The notes: a model not told the origin generated them from the letters alone. A stretch of DNA of 64,000 nt from Acidobacteriota bacterium (GCA_029776225.1 JAKOTR010000022.1:299959-363958), one strand, 5' to 3'; shown: positions 51,936 to 62,704, counted from the stretch's first letter. A program made the numbers and translations.

Positions 51936-52594
51936 TAGCCGTTCAGCCGCGCCCGAATCACGGCAGTCAACTCCTCCGGAGCGCCGTTGCCTCCCGTCAC
52001 CTCGACCAGCCTGTATCCGGCCTGGCGGAAGAAATCCATCACGGGCAGCGTCTGGGCGTTATAGGCCTCGAACCGGTTCCGGATCACTTCCTCCTTGTCG
52101 TCCTCGCGCTGTATGAGCGCGGCGCCGTCGCGGTCGCAAACCATGTCCTTCTTCGGAGGATTGAACACCAGATTATAGGAGGCCCCACACACGGGACACT
52201 GGCGGCGGGCAGCGAGTCGGGCAACAATAATATTGTAATCTACCAGCAGATTCACTACCACTTTGCTTTTCCCGAGCCGGTCCAGCATCTCGTCCAGCAT
52301 CTTCGCCTGGGGCAGCGTGCGCGGATAGCCGTCCAGAATGAATCCATGCGCGCAGTCCGGCTGCGCGAGCCTGTCCTCGACAATCCGGTTCACCAATTCA
52401 TCGGGAACCAGCGCTCCCGACTGCATAATGGCCTGGACCTGCTTGCCCAGCTCCGTCCCGTCCTTCACATGCTGCCGGAAGATATCCCCGGTCGAGATAT
52501 GCGGAACCTTCAAGGCCTCGCTCAACAGAACGGCCTGGGTTCCCTTGCCCGACCCCGGAGGGCCGAATAAAAGCAACGCGGAATTATTGAGCAT
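51935..52594 (-). CDS. adk: Adenylate kinase
   Basis: A 219-residue kinase that interconverts 2 ADP and ATP + AMP. The P-loop is FGPPGSGKGTQA, the AMP site ISTGDIFRQ and DGYPRT. The LID is the long type with a zinc site CPVC ... VCDRDG, where the fourth ligand is Asp. ATG 52594 starts at the P-loop strand; a further 22 codons upstream look like repeat sequence (see 52605). Confidence 0.94.
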   Translation of the reverse strand: MLNNSALLLFGPPGSGKGTQAVLLSEALKVPHISTGDIFRQHVKDGTELGKQVQAIMQSGALVPDELVNRIVEDRLAQPDCAHGFILDGYPRTLPQAKMLDEMLDRLGKSKVVVNLLVDYNIIVARLAARRQCPVCGASYNLVFNPPKKDMVCDRDGAALIQREDDKEEVIRNRFEAYNAQTLPVMDFFRQAGYRLVEVTGGNGAPEELTAVIRARLNG

Positions 52595-52604
52595 ATGAAC
52601 GTTG

Positions 52605-52674
52605 ACCGCAGCTCGTGGATTGTGGATCCCTGGGCACTCCGCCACCCGTCCACGTTCCACCTTCCTCGATCCTA
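52605..52674 (-). repeat. GATC-rich intergenic repeat, copy D (secY-adk gap)
   Basis: CTCGTGGATTGTGGATCC at one end and CCGTCCACGTTCCACC at the other. The ends resemble each other as inverted arms and match copies at 58181, 59280 and 60586. The gap has no gene. Confidence 0.45.
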
Positions 52675-52687
52675 GAATTCCTCGATA

Positions 52688-54088
52688 CTAAAACACGCTT
52701 CGCCGGCCACGAATCCTTCCGGCTCTCGGCGAGAACCCTTCGTAGTGGCGCATGATCAACTGCGCCTCGATCTGGTTTACGGTATCCATCGCCACGCCGA
52801 CCACGATCAGCAGCGAGGTGCCGCCAAAGTAGAAATTCACTCCCAATCCGTCCAGCAGCCAGCGGGGTGCCCAGGTGTCGATCCAGTCGCCGATCAGCGG
52901 CAGCGATTGCAGCTTGATTCCGGAAATCATGATTTCCGGGATCAGCGACAGCAGCGCCAAGTACAACCCTCCGACCACCGTGATGCGCGTCAGAATCCGA
53001 TTCATGTACTCGGCCGTGTTCTTGCCCGGACGGATGCCCGGGACGAACCCGCCGTACTTGCGCATATTGTCCGCCGCCTCGTTCGGGTTGAAGATGATCG
53101 ACACGTAGAAGAAGGCGAAGAACATGATGCCGGCCACATACAGCAACACGTAAAGCGGCTGCGAGTGCTGGATGGAGGCAAGCATCGCGCTGAGCCAGGG
53201 GTTGTTCTTTACGGCCGGCACCAGCGCCAGCGTCTGCGGGAAGGTCAGAATCGAGGAGGCGAAGATGACCGGCATGACGCCGCCCGCGTTGACTTTCAAG
53301 GGCAGGTGCGTCGCCTGGCCACCCATCATTCGCCGGCCCACCACCCGCTTGGCGTACTGGACCGGGATGCGCCGCTCGCCGCGCTCCACCAGCACGATGA
53401 AGGCGACCACCGCCAGCATCACGGTCAGAATGATGATCAGGTGCAGCGCCGTCCACTGCCGCGTCACGAACACGTGGGTATAGATTTCCTCAATGGCCCG
53501 CGGCAGCCCCACGACAATACCGGCGAAAATGATGAGCGACATGCCGTTGCCGATGCCGCGTTCGGAAATCTGCTCACCCAGCCACATGATGAACACCGAA
53601 CCGGTGGTCAGAGTGAGCACCGTCATCGCGATGAATCCGACACCCGGGTTCAGCACGAAGCCGCCTTCGCTCGACATCAATGCGGTGGCGATGCCGAACG
53701 ACTGCACCATCGACAGGCCGAGCGTCAGATACCGCGTCCACTGCGTGATCTTGCGCCGCCCCAGCTCCCCTTCCTTCTGCAGCTTCTCCAGAGTCGGGAT
53801 GACCACCGTCAACAACTGGAGAATGATCGACGCCGTGATGTAGGGCATGATGCCCAGGGCGAAAATCGTCAGCCGGCGGAACATGCCGCCGCTGAACAGA
53901 TCGATGAATCCGAAGACAGTGCCCTGGTTCTGCTGGAAAAACTCGTCCAGCTTGGCGCCGTCAATTCCCGGGGTTGGGATATGCCCGCCCAGACGATAGA
54001 CTGCCAGAATCGCAAGCGTGAACAGAACCCGCTTGCGAAGGTCCGGGATGCGAAATATATTCGCAATGGCTTCGAAAAACTTGTTCAT
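52688..54088 (-). CDS. secY: Protein translocase subunit SecY
   Basis: A 466-residue SecY with ten transmembrane helices, the core of the SecYEG protein-export channel. Signature segments are GIMPYITASIILQLLT and IQYAKRVVGRRMMGGQ (residues in the cytosolic loop), with GVMPVIFASSIL later. The last helices end RGRRSVF. In the standard spc operon position between rplO and adk. Confidence 0.95.
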   Translation of the reverse strand: MNKFFEAIANIFRIPDLRKRVLFTLAILAVYRLGGHIPTPGIDGAKLDEFFQQNQGTVFGFIDLFSGGMFRRLTIFALGIMPYITASIILQLLTVVIPTLEKLQKEGELGRRKITQWTRYLTLGLSMVQSFGIATALMSSEGGFVLNPGVGFIAMTVLTLTTGSVFIMWLGEQISERGIGNGMSLIIFAGIVVGLPRAIEEIYTHVFVTRQWTALHLIIILTVMLAVVAFIVLVERGERRIPVQYAKRVVGRRMMGGQATHLPLKVNAGGVMPVIFASSILTFPQTLALVPAVKNNPWLSAMLASIQHSQPLYVLLYVAGIMFFAFFYVSIIFNPNEAADNMRKYGGFVPGIRPGKNTAEYMNRILTRITVVGGLYLALLSLIPEIMISGIKLQSLPLIGDWIDTWAPRWLLDGLGVNFYFGGTSLLIVVGVAMDTVNQIEAQLIMRHYEGFSPRAGRIRGRRSVF

Positions 54089-54109
54089 GATCGACTCATC
54101 CGCCGGCCA

Positions 54110-54559
54110 TCACTCGCCGGCGCCGATAATCTGGGCGCTTCCCCCCGCAGCTTGAATCTTCTCCTGGGCAGATTTTGAGAACAGGTGTGCCTGTACCTGG
54201 ATGGGACGCGTCAATTCGCCTGAACCCAATATTTTCAGGCCGTCGCCCAGCGTCTTGATGACGCCAAGCTCCAGTAACCGCTCGGGGGTGAATTGGTCGC
54301 CTTCGAGGCGTTGGAGAACGCCGACGTTCACCACCGCATATTCCTTCTTAAAAATGTTCCGGAAACCCCGCTTCGGCAGGCGCCGGTGCAGCGGCATCTG
54401 GCCGCCCTCGAATCCGCGCTTCTGGCTGAACCCGCTGATCGAGTGCTGGCCCTTGTGGCCGCGCCCGGAGGTCTTCCCGCGTCCGGAACCCATGCCGCGG
54501 CCGACACGCCGCTTGTTTTTCGTCTGGCCCGCCGGAGGCTTTAATGCACTGAGGTTCAT
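54110..54559 (-). CDS. rplO: 50S ribosomal protein L15
   Basis: A 149-residue L15. The Gly/Lys-rich N-terminal extension ([20 protein letters not shown]) enters 23S rRNA, then the conserved [20 protein letters not shown] follows. Confidence 0.95.
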   Translation of the reverse strand: MNLSALKPPAGQTKNKRRVGRGMGSGRGKTSGRGHKGQHSISGFSQKRGFEGGQMPLHRRLPKRGFRNIFKKEYAVVNVGVLQRLEGDQFTPERLLELGVIKTLGDGLKILGSGELTRPIQVQAHLFSKSAQEKIQAAGGSAQIIGAGE

Positions 54560-54568
54560 ATGGTTCCT

Positions 54569-54760
54569 CTACTCCACGATCGCGACCAGGTGCGGCACCA
54601 TGCGCACCATGCCGCGGATGCCCGGGTTGTCCGGCCGCTCCACTACCTGGTTCACCTTGCGGAGTCCCAGGCCGCGCACGACCTGCTTGTGTTTCTTCGG
54701 AGCGCAAATTGGACTGCGCACCAGCTTGATTCTTATTGTACCGTCCGCCATGACCGTCAC
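54569..54760 (-). CDS. rpmD: 50S ribosomal protein L30
   Basis: A 63-residue L30: IRIKLVRSPICAPKKHKQVV and RKVNQVVERPDNPGIRGMVR are the family's two halves. 9 bases before rplO. Confidence 0.94.
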   Translation of the reverse strand: MTVMADGTIRIKLVRSPICAPKKHKQVVRGLGLRKVNQVVERPDNPGIRGMVRMVPHLVAIVE

Positions 54761-54768
54761 CTGAACAC

Positions 54769-55281
54769 TTACAGCTTCTCGACTGGCAGCCCGCGCAGCT
54801 CGGCAACCGCGTTCTTGTCGCGCAACTGGTCAAGCGCGGCGATGGTCGCCTTCACTACGTTGTGCGGGTTGTGCGAGCCAATCGACTTGGTGGCTACGTT
54901 GGCGATTCCGGCCGCCTCGATAACCGCCCGCACCGGCCCGCCGGCGATCACGCCCGTGCCTTCCGGCGCCGGCTTGATCAGCACGCGCCCGCCGCCGTAG
55001 ACGCCGAGCGCCGCGTGCGGAATCGTCGTGTCCTTGACGTTCACCTTTCGCAAATTCTTCTTGGCCGCTTCAATGGCCTTCTTGATCGCCGCCGGAACTT
55101 CCTTGGCTTTGCCGGTGGCATACCCCACCACGCGCGCTTCGGGATCGCCCACGACCACCAGAGCCGAGAAGCTCAGGTTCTTGCCGCCCTTCACCACTTT
55201 GGTGACGCGGTTGATCGAAACCACGTGCTCTTTCAAGTTCAATCCCTGCGGATCGATCGGCTTAGTTGTTATCGCTGGCAT
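54769..55281 (-). CDS. rpsE: 30S ribosomal protein S5
   Basis: A 170-residue S5. The N-terminal RNA-binding part is [20 protein letters not shown], followed by the C-terminal [20 protein letters not shown]. It affects decoding fidelity. Confidence 0.95.
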   Translation of the reverse strand: MPAITTKPIDPQGLNLKEHVVSINRVTKVVKGGKNLSFSALVVVGDPEARVVGYATGKAKEVPAAIKKAIEAAKKNLRKVNVKDTTIPHAALGVYGGGRVLIKPAPEGTGVIAGGPVRAVIEAAGIANVATKSIGSHNPHNVVKATIAALDQLRDKNAVAELRGLPVEKL

Positions 55282-55284
55282 GCG

Positions 55285-55644
55285 CTAGAACTCCAGTCCT
55301 CCTTCGCGCGCCGCGTCGGCCAGAGCCTTGATGCGCCCGTGGTACAAATACCCGCCGCGGTCGAAAACCACTTTGTTGATGCCTTTCTCCTTGGCGCGGG
55401 CCGCGATGAGCTTGCCGACTTCCTTAGCGCCATTGATGTTGCCGCCGTTCACCGGAAAATTCTTCTCGGCCGAAGATGCCGCCGCCAGGGTACGCCCCGC
55501 CGTATCGTCGATCACCTGCACGTAGATGTGCTTCAAGCTGCGGAACACAGCCATCCGGGGCCGCTCCGGCGTTCCACGGACCCGGCGGCGGATCCGCTTG
55601 TGAATCTTGCGGCGGATCTCGCTTCTCGAAATCTTCCTAATCAT
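55285..55644 (-). CDS. rplR: 50S ribosomal protein L18
   Basis: A 119-residue L18 with a basic N-terminus ([20 protein letters not shown]) and the C-terminal [20 protein letters not shown]. It binds 5S rRNA. Its start overlaps the rplF stop by 4 bases. Confidence 0.95.
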   Translation of the reverse strand: MIRKISRSEIRRKIHKRIRRRVRGTPERPRMAVFRSLKHIYVQVIDDTAGRTLAAASSAEKNFPVNGGNINGAKEVGKLIAARAKEKGINKVVFDRGGYLYHGRIKALADAAREGGLEF

Positions 55645-56174
55645 CTGCCACCACCGGTCTTGCCGACCTTCTTCCTCAAAACTTCGCCCGTGTAGCGGAT
55701 CCCTTTGTTCTTATAGGGATCCGGCGGCCGCAGCGCGCGGATGTTCGCCGCCACCTGGCCAACCAGTTGCTTGTCGGCCCCACTCAGCACCAAGTGGGTC
55801 TGCTTGTCGATCTTCAGGTCCACTCCGTCGGGCAGCAGGAAGTCGATGGGATGCGAGTAACCGAGGGTGAACGTCGCCACGCGCCCCTTGATCTCCGCGC
55901 GGTAGCCAATCCCGACGATGTCCAGTTCCTTGGTGAACCCGGTCGAGACTCCCTGCACCGCGTTGGCCGCCAGTGCCCGGGTCAAGCCGTGGAGCGCGGC
56001 CGCTTTGTCGCTCTCCCGCTCCAGATGGAGCGCGCCGTTCACCTGGCGAACGGTCACGCCCTGCGGTATAGGCACCGTCAGCTTGCCTTTCGGACCTTCC
56101 ACTTTCAATTCCTGGCCGATCTCCACCTTCACTCCCTGGGGCAGCGGAATCGGCTTCTTTCCCACTCTCGACAT
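55641..56174 (-). CDS. rplF: 50S ribosomal protein L6
   Basis: A 177-residue L6: [20 protein letters not shown] at the start and the C-terminal [20 protein letters not shown] signature. Located near the GTPase-associated centre. Confidence 0.95.
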   Translation of the reverse strand: MSRVGKKPIPLPQGVKVEIGQELKVEGPKGKLTVPIPQGVTVRQVNGALHLERESDKAAALHGLTRALAANAVQGVSTGFTKELDIVGIGYRAEIKGRVATFTLGYSHPIDFLLPDGVDLKIDKQTHLVLSGADKQLVGQVAANIRALRPPDPYKNKGIRYTGEVLRKKVGKTGGGR

Positions 56175-56188
56175 GGCTCTCCCTCACA

Positions 56189-56584
56189 TCACGAGATCTG
56201 GCAAAGGATCTCTCCCCCGACGCGCTGCCTCTGGGCATCCCGTCCCGTCATCACGCCCCGAGGGGTGGTCAGGATGTTGATGCCGAGCCCGCCGACAACG
56301 CGCGGGATCTCGTCATGCGAAACGTACACACGGCAGCCCGGCTTCGACACCCGCGTCAGCTCCGTAATCACCGGCCGCGCGTTCGCGTGATACTTCAGAT
56401 AAATCTTGATGGTCTTCTTGGCGCCCTCTTCGGCCACCTTGTAGTTCAGAATGTAGCCTTCTTCTTTCAGAATCCGCGCGATCTCCAACTTCAAACGGCT
56501 CGCCGGCACGTCCACCTTCGGGTGCCGCGCCTTGATCGCGTTCCGGATTCTCGTCAACATGTCCGCAATCGGATCCGATAGCAT
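56189..56584 (-). CDS. rpsH: 30S ribosomal protein S8
   Basis: A 131-residue S8 from ATG 56584 (SDPIADMLTRIRNAIKARHP). The C-terminal GLGINILTTPRGVMTGRDAQ is typical. A longer frame upstream adds 17 basic residues in the 83-base gap after rpsN and is not supported. Confidence 0.94.
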   Translation of the reverse strand: MLSDPIADMLTRIRNAIKARHPKVDVPASRLKLEIARILKEEGYILNYKVAEEGAKKTIKIYLKYHANARPVITELTRVSKPGCRVYVSHDEIPRVVGGLGINILTTPRGVMTGRDAQRQRVGGEILCQIS

Positions 56585-56667
56585 TTGTTTCTTCCCGCTC
56601 CTTGCCCGGCCAGGTCTGACGCTTTTTACGCGCACTCAGGCCGGTGGGACAGGCCTCCCGCCTGCCG

Positions 56668-56853
56668 TTACCAACTCGCCTTGATCACGCCGGGAATCTC
56701 TCCCGCCAGGGCCAGCTCGCGGAAACAGATCCGGCAGAGATGAAACTTCCGGAGGAACCCGCGCGGCCGGCCGCACCTCCAGCACCGGTTCCGGTGCCGG
56801 ACCTTGAACTTCGGCTTCTTCAAATCCTTTGCAATCTTGGCCGTTGTCGCCAT
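56668..56853 (-). CDS. rpsN: 30S ribosomal protein S14, type Z
   Basis: A 61-residue zinc-binding S14. Ligands are CWRC and CRIC ([20 protein letters not shown]). This short form is normal in high-GC and Gram-positive-like lineages. Confidence 0.95.
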   Translation of the reverse strand: MATTAKIAKDLKKPKFKVRHRNRCWRCGRPRGFLRKFHLCRICFRELALAGEIPGVIKASW

Positions 56854-56874
56854 TCCGTATCCTCTTCTTTCCGG

Positions 56875-57414
56875 CTACTGCCGGAACGGCATTCCGAGGT
56901 GCCGCAAAAGCGCGAGCCCCTCGGCGTCGGTCTTAGCCGTGGTCGTAATACAAATGTTCATGCCCTTGCTTTTGTCCACCTTGTTGTAGTCGATCTCGGG
57001 GAAGATAAGCTGGTCCCTGATGCCCAGCGTGTAGTTACCCCGCCCGTCGAACGACTTGGTGGAGACGCCGCGGAAGTCGCGGACTCGCGGCAGCGCCACG
57101 TTCATCAGCCGGTCCAGAAACTCGTACATCCGGTCGCCGCGCAGCGTCACCATGCAGCCGATCGTCATGCCCTCGCGCAGCTTGAACGCCGCGATCGACT
57201 TCTTCGCCTTCGTCACCACCGGCTTCTGCCCGGAGATCTGCGCCAGCTCGTTGACCGCGCCGTCCAGCAGTTTCGGGTTTTGGGTCGCTTCGCCCAGCCC
57301 GATGTTGATGGTGACTTTCTCGAGCTTGGGAACGGCCATGACGTTCCGGTACTGGAATTCCTTCATCAGCGCCGGCACGACCGTCTTCTTGTAATGCTCT
57401 TTCAACCTCGCCAT
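56875..57414 (-). CDS. rplE: 50S ribosomal protein L5
   Basis: A 179-residue L5 that binds 5S r[23 protein letters not shown] and [20 protein letters not shown] are characteristic. 1 base after rplX. Confidence 0.95.
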   Translation of the reverse strand: MARLKEHYKKTVVPALMKEFQYRNVMAVPKLEKVTINIGLGEATQNPKLLDGAVNELAQISGQKPVVTKAKKSIAAFKLREGMTIGCMVTLRGDRMYEFLDRLMNVALPRVRDFRGVSTKSFDGRGNYTLGIRDQLIFPEIDYNKVDKSKGMNICITTTAKTDAEGLALLRHLGMPFRQ

Positions 57415-57415
57415 A

Positions 57416-57799
57416 TCACTTCGACTCCAACGGCGCGCTGCACTTCCGGCAGATCCTGATGCGCCGCGGCTTGCCGCCGGTGGTTTCCACCCGCTTGCCG
57501 ATCCGCGTCGGCCCGCACGAGGGGCACACGATCATCACGTTGGAAACCGCGATCGGCCGCTCGCGTTCCGCAATGCCGCCCTTAATCTGCCGCTGCGGGT
57601 TCGGACGGGTATGCCGCTTCACGGTCTGCACCCCTTCCACCAGCACGCGGCCGGTTTTCCGGTCCACCCGCAAGACCCGGCCCTGCTTGCCCTTGCTCTT
57701 GCCGGCGATCACCTGAACAATGTCGTTCTTCCGCAACTGCACGCGAACGGTTTCCTTCTTTCCCGTCGAGCGCCGCGGCGAGCGCGATACACGTGCCAT
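57416..57799 (-). CDS. rplX: 50S ribosomal protein L24 with C-terminal zinc ribbon
   Basis: A 127-residue L24. The KOW motif is [20 protein letters not shown]. The C-terminal extension has CPSC and CRKC pairs, a zinc ribbon. The N-terminus is an Arg/Lys-rich extension. The start abuts the rplN stop. Confidence 0.94.
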   Translation of the reverse strand: MARVSRSPRRSTGKKETVRVQLRKNDIVQVIAGKSKGKQGRVLRVDRKTGRVLVEGVQTVKRHTRPNPQRQIKGGIAERERPIAVSNVMIVCPSCGPTRIGKRVETTGGKPRRIRICRKCSAPLESK

Positions 57800-58168
57800 T
57801 TAGATCACCTCCGGCGCCAGCGACACGATCTTCATGAACCGCTTGTCGCGCAGTTCACGCGCCACCGGCCCGAACACGCGCGTCCCCACCGGCTCCCCTT
57901 CCGGGGTGATCAGCACGGCGGCGTTCGAGTCGAACCGGATGTACGTGCCGTCCTTCCTGCGGGTCTCCTTGCGCATTCTGACGATCACGCAGCGCACCAC
58001 CTTGCCCTTCTTGATGGCTGAGTCGGGCGCCGCTTCCTTAACGCTCGCGGTCACCACGTCGCCCAGGCCCGCCCGCTGGCCCTTGTCGCCACCGAGCGGC
58101 AGGATGCACTGCAACTTCCGCGCGCCGCTGTTATCGGCGACCTCCAGCATCGTTCGCATTCCGATCAT
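57800..58168 (-). CDS. rplN: 50S ribosomal protein L14
   Basis: A 122-residue L14 (standard length) from ATG 58168, with GAAGGAAA upstream. The conserved [20 protein letters not shown] and the C-terminal [20 protein letters not shown] are complete. Confidence 0.95.
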   Translation of the reverse strand: MIGMRTMLEVADNSGARKLQCILPLGGDKGQRAGLGDVVTASVKEAAPDSAIKKGKVVRCVIVRMRKETRRKDGTYIRFDSNAAVLITPEGEPVGTRVFGPVARELRDKRFMKIVSLAPEVI

Positions 58169-58180
58169 GGCATTTCCTTC

Positions 58181-58298
58181 CGATCGCAGATCGTGGAACA
58201 CGGATCGCCGGTTGTATTACCCGTCTTTCGATCCTTGCGTCCCACGTCCTGAATTCCTTGCTTTTTAAACCGTAGATCGCCGCGATCCACGTTCCACT
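58181..58298 (-). repeat. GATC-rich intergenic repeat, copy A with inverted arms (rpsQ-rplN gap)
   Basis: GTGGAACACGGATCGC (58193-58208) and the inverse copy GCGATCCACGTTCCAC (58282-58297) match at 14 of 16 positions, flanking about 73 bases. It looks like a short MITE- or REP-like element or a large RNA hairpin. The gap between rpsQ and rplN has no gene. Confidence 0.5.
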
Positions 58299-58302
58299 TC
58301 CG

Positions 58303-58620
58303 TTATTCCGCTTTGCCCTCGACTCCCGGCGCCGCGGTGTCCTCGACGCCGACCAGTGCCGCGCGCCGGATCACCTCCGCCAGCCGCCATCGCTTCAGCC
58401 TGCTCAGCGGCCTCGATTCGACAATCCGGACCACATCTCCCACCCGCGCCGTGGACTCCTCGTCGTGGGCGTAGAACTTCTTGCGGCGATTCACAATCTT
58501 TTTGTAAAGGGGATGCGGAACGCGCCGGGAGGTCTCCACCACGATGGTTTTCTGCATCTTGGTGGACACTACCGTCCCGATCTTTTCGTTCTTGTGGCCC
58601 TTTGCCTTTTGCTCCGCCAT
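58303..58620 (-). CDS. rpsQ: 30S ribosomal protein S17
   Basis: A 105-residue S17 ([20 protein letters not shown] start, then [20 protein letters not shown]). It has a C-terminal extension ([16 protein letters not shown]) compared with the usual about 85 residues. ATG 58620 was chosen; GTG 58623 would add one residue. Confidence 0.94.
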   Translation of the reverse strand: MAEQKAKGHKNEKIGTVVSTKMQKTIVVETSRRVPHPLYKKIVNRRKKFYAHDEESTARVGDVVRIVESRPLSRLKRWRLAEVIRRAALVGVEDTAAPGVEGKAE

Positions 58621-58624
58621 CACA

Positions 58625-58831
58625 TTAACCCTTCTTGCTCTCCGCTTTCCGCCGCTCGTTCAGAACGGTTTCGATTCGCGCCCGGTCCTTGCGCAGGCCG
58701 CGATACTTCTTCAGCCCGTCGGTTTGTCCCATCCGGATCTGGAACCTGAGATGAAACAACTGGTCGTTCACTTGCTGGAGCTGCCGTTCCAACTCCGTCG
58801 TGTCGAGTTCCCGAAATTTCTCCGCTTTCAT
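58625..58831 (-). CDS. rpmC: 50S ribosomal protein L29
   Basis: A 68-residue L29, a two-helix hairpin ([20 protein letters not shown]) near the exit tunnel. [17 protein letters not shown] is the C-terminal signature. Confidence 0.94.
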   Translation of the reverse strand: MKAEKFRELDTTELERQLQQVNDQLFHLRFQIRMGQTDGLKKYRGLRKDRARIETVLNERRKAESKKG

Positions 58832-58845
58832 CTCCTGCTCCTGCC

Positions 58846-59265
<420 letters not shown>

Positions 59266-59279
59266 AGCTAAAAACCTCC

Positions 59280-59340
59280 GATCGTGGATCGTGGCTTCGG
59301 ATCGCCTCGCACGATCCGCAACCTACGCTCTACGATCCTG
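59280..59340 (-). repeat. GATC-rich intergenic repeat, copy B (rpsC-rplP gap)
   Basis: CGATCGTGGATCGTGGCTTC, then GGATCGC and the other end ACCTACGCTCTACGATCC. The stop codon of rpsC and its last residues (ESGS) fall inside this copy. Confidence 0.45.
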
Positions 59341-60226
59341 ACTCCTTCTCCGGCTCGCCTTCCTTAATCTCCTGCTTCCACGGTGGCTGCTGCGGCGGCG
59401 TCAGCGGCGGCAGGATCGGCGCCGGGCCGCGAGCCGGTTGCGGCAAATCGGGCGGCGGCGCCTGCACGATAGGTCCGGCAGGCTCCTGCGCCGGCGGCGC
59501 CACGACAACGGGTTGCTGCTTGCGCTCGCCACGCTCCCGTTCGCGCCGCTCGCGCGGCAGCCGCCTCGGCTCAGGCTCGGTCGAGGAGCGCTTCAACTGC
59601 GTGTCCAGCAAGTCGCCCTTGTACACCCAGCACTTGACGCCGATCACCCCGTAAGTGGTGTATGCCTCGCTGAAACCGTAATCGATATCGGCGCGCAGCG
59701 TGTGCAGCGGCAACTGGCCCTGCAGGTACCATTCGCTGCGGGCGATCTCCGCCCCGTTCAGCCGGCCCGACACCCGGACCTTGATCCCCTTGCAGCCGAA
59801 CCGCAGCGCCGAATCCACCGCCTTGCGCATCGCCCGGCGGAACGCCACGCGCTTCTCAAGCTGGAGCGCGATCGATTCCGCTACCAGTTGCGCGTCCAGT
59901 TCCGGCTTGTGCACTTCCTGGATGTCGATGAAGACGTCCCGTTTGGTCTTCTTCGCCAGGTCCTGTTTCAGTTTCTCGATTTCGGCGCCCTTGCGGCCGA
60001 TGATGATGCCCGGCCGCGATGTCCGGATGGTGATCCGCAGCTTGTTGCCGGGCCGGTCCACTTCCACGGAACTTACGCCCGCCGCCTTGAGCCGCTTCCG
60101 GAGCGTGTCCTTAAGCTCCAGATCTTCGATCAGCAGCTTCGCGTATTCCTGCTTGGCGAACCAGCGCGATTTCCAGGTCTTGCTGACTCCCAGGCGAAAC
60201 CCAAACGGGTGAACTTTCTGTCCCAT
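59330..60226 (-). CDS. rpsC: 30S ribosomal protein S3 with long proline-rich tail
   Basis: A 298-residue S3, about 70 residues longer than usual. The KH domain ([20 protein letters not shown]) and the C-terminal domain are normal; after about residue 215 follow RRERERG and a proline/alanine-rich tail ([20 protein letters not shown]). The last residues come from repeat copy B. The tail may be disordered on the ribosome surface. Confidence 0.95.
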   Translation of the reverse strand: MGQKVHPFGFRLGVSKTWKSRWFAKQEYAKLLIEDLELKDTLRKRLKAAGVSSVEVDRPGNKLRITIRTSRPGIIIGRKGAEIEKLKQDLAKKTKRDVFIDIQEVHKPELDAQLVAESIALQLEKRVAFRRAMRKAVDSALRFGCKGIKVRVSGRLNGAEIARSEWYLQGQLPLHTLRADIDYGFSEAYTTYGVIGVKCWVYKGDLLDTQLKRSSTEPEPRRLPRERRERERGERKQQPVVVAPPAQEPAGPIVQAPPPDLPQPARGPAPILPPLTPPQQPPWKQEIKEGEPEKESGS

Positions 60227-60233
60227 TGCTTCC

Positions 60234-60569
60234 TCAGCTCTCGGATACCGTAATTGCGATGTGGGCCATCCGGCGTTGGTAGCGGTAAGCGCGTCCCATC
60301 GGCGCCGGCCGGATGCGCTTCATCCGCGGCCCCTCGTTCACATACGCTTCCGAGACCACCAGCTTGTCCACATCGACGTCGGCAGACCGGTTCTCCGCGT
60401 TGGCGATCGCGGACCGCAACACCTTTTCCACCGCCGGCGCAATCCGCTTGTTCGTCGACCGGAGAATGTTGATCGCTTCTCCGACGTTCCGCCCGCGGAT
60501 CAGGTCTACTACCAGCCGCGCCTTTTGCGCCGATGTTCGAACGTATCTCGCTTCTGCTCTCGCTTCCAT
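60234..60569 (-). CDS. rplV: 50S ribosomal protein L22
   Basis: A 111-residue L22 lining the exit tunnel ([20 protein letters not shown]), with the loop [20 protein letters not shown]. 8 bases before rpsC. Confidence 0.95.
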   Translation of the reverse strand: MEARAEARYVRTSAQKARLVVDLIRGRNVGEAINILRSTNKRIAPAVEKVLRSAIANAENRSADVDVDKLVVSEAYVNEGPRMKRIRPAPMGRAYRYQRRMAHIAITVSES

Positions 60570-60585
60570 GAAAACCTCACCACCG

Positions 60586-60658
60586 GAGATCGCGGATCGT
60601 AAATTCCGGAAGGCTCAGGATTGCTTCACCGCGCCGTTCCCTCAATCCACGCTCCATG
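60586..60658 (-). repeat. GATC-rich intergenic repeat, copy C (rpsS-rplV gap)
   Basis: GAGATCGCGGATCGTAAATT at one end and CAATCCACGCTCCATG at the other, in the 96-base gap between rpsS and rplV. It is related to copies A, B and D. Confidence 0.45.
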
Positions 60659-60665
60659 TTGCCTC

Positions 60666-60956
60666 CTACGCCGGTTTGGCGGACTTCTCCGATGCCGCCT
60701 TGGCGGCGTGCCCCCGGAAATTCCTGGTCGGCGAGAACTCGCCCAGCTTGTGGCCCACCATGTTCTCCGTGATGTAGACCGGAATGAACTTCTTGCCGTT
60801 ATGCACGGCAATGGTCAGGCCAACGAACTCGGGCAAAATGGTGGAGCGCCGCGACCACGTCCGGATTACGCGCTTCTCGTTCTTGGAGATCGCCGCCCGC
60901 ACTTTCTCGAGGAGATGCTCGTCCGTGAACGGCCCCTTCTTTGTCGATCGACTCAT
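60666..60956 (-). CDS. rpsS: 30S ribosomal protein S19
   Basis: A 96-residue S19: [20 protein letters not shown], then [20 protein letters not shown] and [16 protein letters not shown]. 1 base after rplB. Confidence 0.95.
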   Translation of the reverse strand: MSRSTKKGPFTDEHLLEKVRAAISKNEKRVIRTWSRRSTILPEFVGLTIAVHNGKKFIPVYITENMVGHKLGEFSPTRNFRGHAAKAASEKSAKPA

Positions 60957-60957
60957 A

Positions 60958-61785
60958 TCACTTCTTACCCCTGCGGCTCACGATCCACTTGTCGGTGCGC
61001 TTATTGTTCCTCGTCCTGAAGCCGCGCGTCGGCTGGCCCCAAGGCGTCACGGGATGCCGCCCGCCGGAGGTTCTTCCTTCACCTCCGCCATGCGGATGGT
61101 CCACCGGGTTCATCGTCACGCCGCGGTTGTGCGGCCTTCGGCCCAACCACCGCTTGCGGCCGGCCTTGCCGAGCGACACATTCTCGTGGTCCAGGTTCCC
61201 TACCTGCCCCACCGTGGCCATGCAGTCTTCCAGCAGCCGGCGCGTTTCTCCCGAGGGCAGCTTCACCAGCGCGTAGCCGCCTTCCTTGGATACGAGCTGC
61301 GCCGCGGACCCGGCCGAGCGCGCCATCTGCCCGCCTTTGCCAGGCCGCAACTCGATGTTATGGATTACCGTGCCCGCCGGAATGTTCTTCAGCGGAAGCG
61401 CATTGCCCACCACGATGTCGGCATCCGGACCGGACACCACCGTGCTGCCCACTTCCAGACCCACCGGGTGCAGGATGTAGCGCTTCTCGCCGTCCGCGTA
61501 GTGCAACAGAGCCAGCCGCGCCGAACGGTTCGGATCGTACTCAATGGCCGCCACCTTCGCCGGCACGCCCACCTTGTCGCGCTTGAAATCGACGATGCGG
61601 TAACACTTCTTGTGGCCGCCGCCCCGCCACCAGACCGTGATCTCGCCGGTGTTGTTGCGCCCGCCGGTGCGCTTCTTTCCCACCACCAGCGACTTCTCCG
61701 GCTTGTTCTTGGTGATCTCCACGCGCGAGACCACGGTAGTGAACCGCCGCGTGGGAGTCGTTGGACGATAGCTCTTAATCGGCAT
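60958..61785 (-). CDS. rplB: 50S ribosomal protein L2
   Basis: A 275-residue L2 at the peptidyl-transferase centre. The conserved His segment [20 protein letters not shown] and the C-terminal [19 protein letters not shown] are complete. Confidence 0.96.
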   Translation of the reverse strand: MPIKSYRPTTPTRRFTTVVSRVEITKNKPEKSLVVGKKRTGGRNNTGEITVWWRGGGHKKCYRIVDFKRDKVGVPAKVAAIEYDPNRSARLALLHYADGEKRYILHPVGLEVGSTVVSGPDADIVVGNALPLKNIPAGTVIHNIELRPGKGGQMARSAGSAAQLVSKEGGYALVKLPSGETRRLLEDCMATVGQVGNLDHENVSLGKAGRKRWLGRRPHNRGVTMNPVDHPHGGGEGRTSGGRHPVTPWGQPTRGFRTRNNKRTDKWIVSRRGKK

Positions 61786-61786
61786 C

Positions 61787-62074
61787 TCAGATCTCCGCGT
61801 ATTCCGGCGCCTTCTGCCCCGGCTTCAGTTTCACGTAGGCCTTTTTCCAGTCCGGGCGGTATCCGGCGAAACGGCCCCGCCGGCGCAGTTTGCCCACGTT
61901 ATTCGAGGTGCGGACTTCGGCCACCTTCACTTTGAAAATCCGTTCCACCGCCGCTCGAATCTGCACCTTGTTGGCGTTCGGCGCCACTTCGAAGCAGAGC
62001 GTCAGCTCGTCTTCTTTCTTCGTCACGGCTTTTTCCGTGACCACCGGCCGCCGGATTACCTCTAGCAGGTTCAT
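61787..62074 (-). CDS. rplW: 50S ribosomal protein L23
   Basis: A 95-residue L23 ([20 protein letters not shown]), binding site for trigger factor and SRP at the tunnel exit. The start overlaps the rplD stop by 4 bases. Confidence 0.95.
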   Translation of the reverse strand: MNLLEVIRRPVVTEKAVTKKEDELTLCFEVAPNANKVQIRAAVERIFKVKVAEVRTSNNVGKLRRRGRFAGYRPDWKKAYVKLKPGQKAPEYAEI

Positions 62075-62697
62075 CGCAACGCCTCCGATAATTTCTTCGC
62101 CGCCGCTTCCGACAGCAGCACGCGCTGGTGCCCCAGCAGATCGTAGGTGGTTACCTCGCGGCTGGCCACCAGCTTGACGCCCTGCAGGTTCCGCGAGCCG
62201 AGCTGGAGGTTCCGGTTCTGGTCGTTATCCACCAGCAGAACCTTCTTGTCGCCCGCTTCCAGTTTGTCCAGCGCCGCCCGCATCGTCTTGGTCTTGTGGT
62301 CGGCCAGCGCGAACGACTGCACTACCTTCAGCTCGCCGTCCCGCAGTTTGGCCGAAAGCGCTGAGCGCAGCGCGCCCAACAGCATCTTGCGCGGCAACCG
62401 GTAGCTGTAGTCGCGAGGAACCGGCCCGTGCACCGTGCCGCCGTGGCGCCAAAGCGGCGAGCGGATCGAACCCATGCGCGCCCGGCCGGTGCCCTTCTGC
62501 CTCCACAGCTTCTTGCCCGATCCCGAAACTTCGCGCCGGGTCTTCGTCTTCGCCGTTCCGCGCCGCAGGCTCGCCAGGTGATGCCTCACGGCTTCATACA
62601 GCAGCGCCTCGTTGATTTCCGCGGCGAAGACCTCGTCGGAAAGGTCCACCTCCCCGACTTTCTCGTTATTCAAATCGACAACGTCCACCCTTGGCAT
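62071..62697 (-). CDS. rplD: 50S ribosomal protein L4
   Basis: A 208-residue L4. GSGKKLWRQKGTGRARMGSI is the loop that reaches the exit tunnel. In some bacteria L4 regulates the S10 operon. 7 bases after rplC. Confidence 0.95.
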   Translation of the reverse strand: MPRVDVVDLNNEKVGEVDLSDEVFAAEINEALLYEAVRHHLASLRRGTAKTKTRREVSGSGKKLWRQKGTGRARMGSIRSPLWRHGGTVHGPVPRDYSYRLPRKMLLGALRSALSAKLRDGELKVVQSFALADHKTKTMRAALDKLEAGDKKVLLVDNDQNRNLQLGSRNLQGVKLVASREVTTYDLLGHQRVLLSEAAAKKLSEALR

Positions 62698-62704
62698 GGT
62701 TCTG

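Noticed and set aside
52745..54178. Open frame of 477 codons antisense to secY
   Set aside because: His/Gln/Arg-rich mirror of secY; no coding sense.
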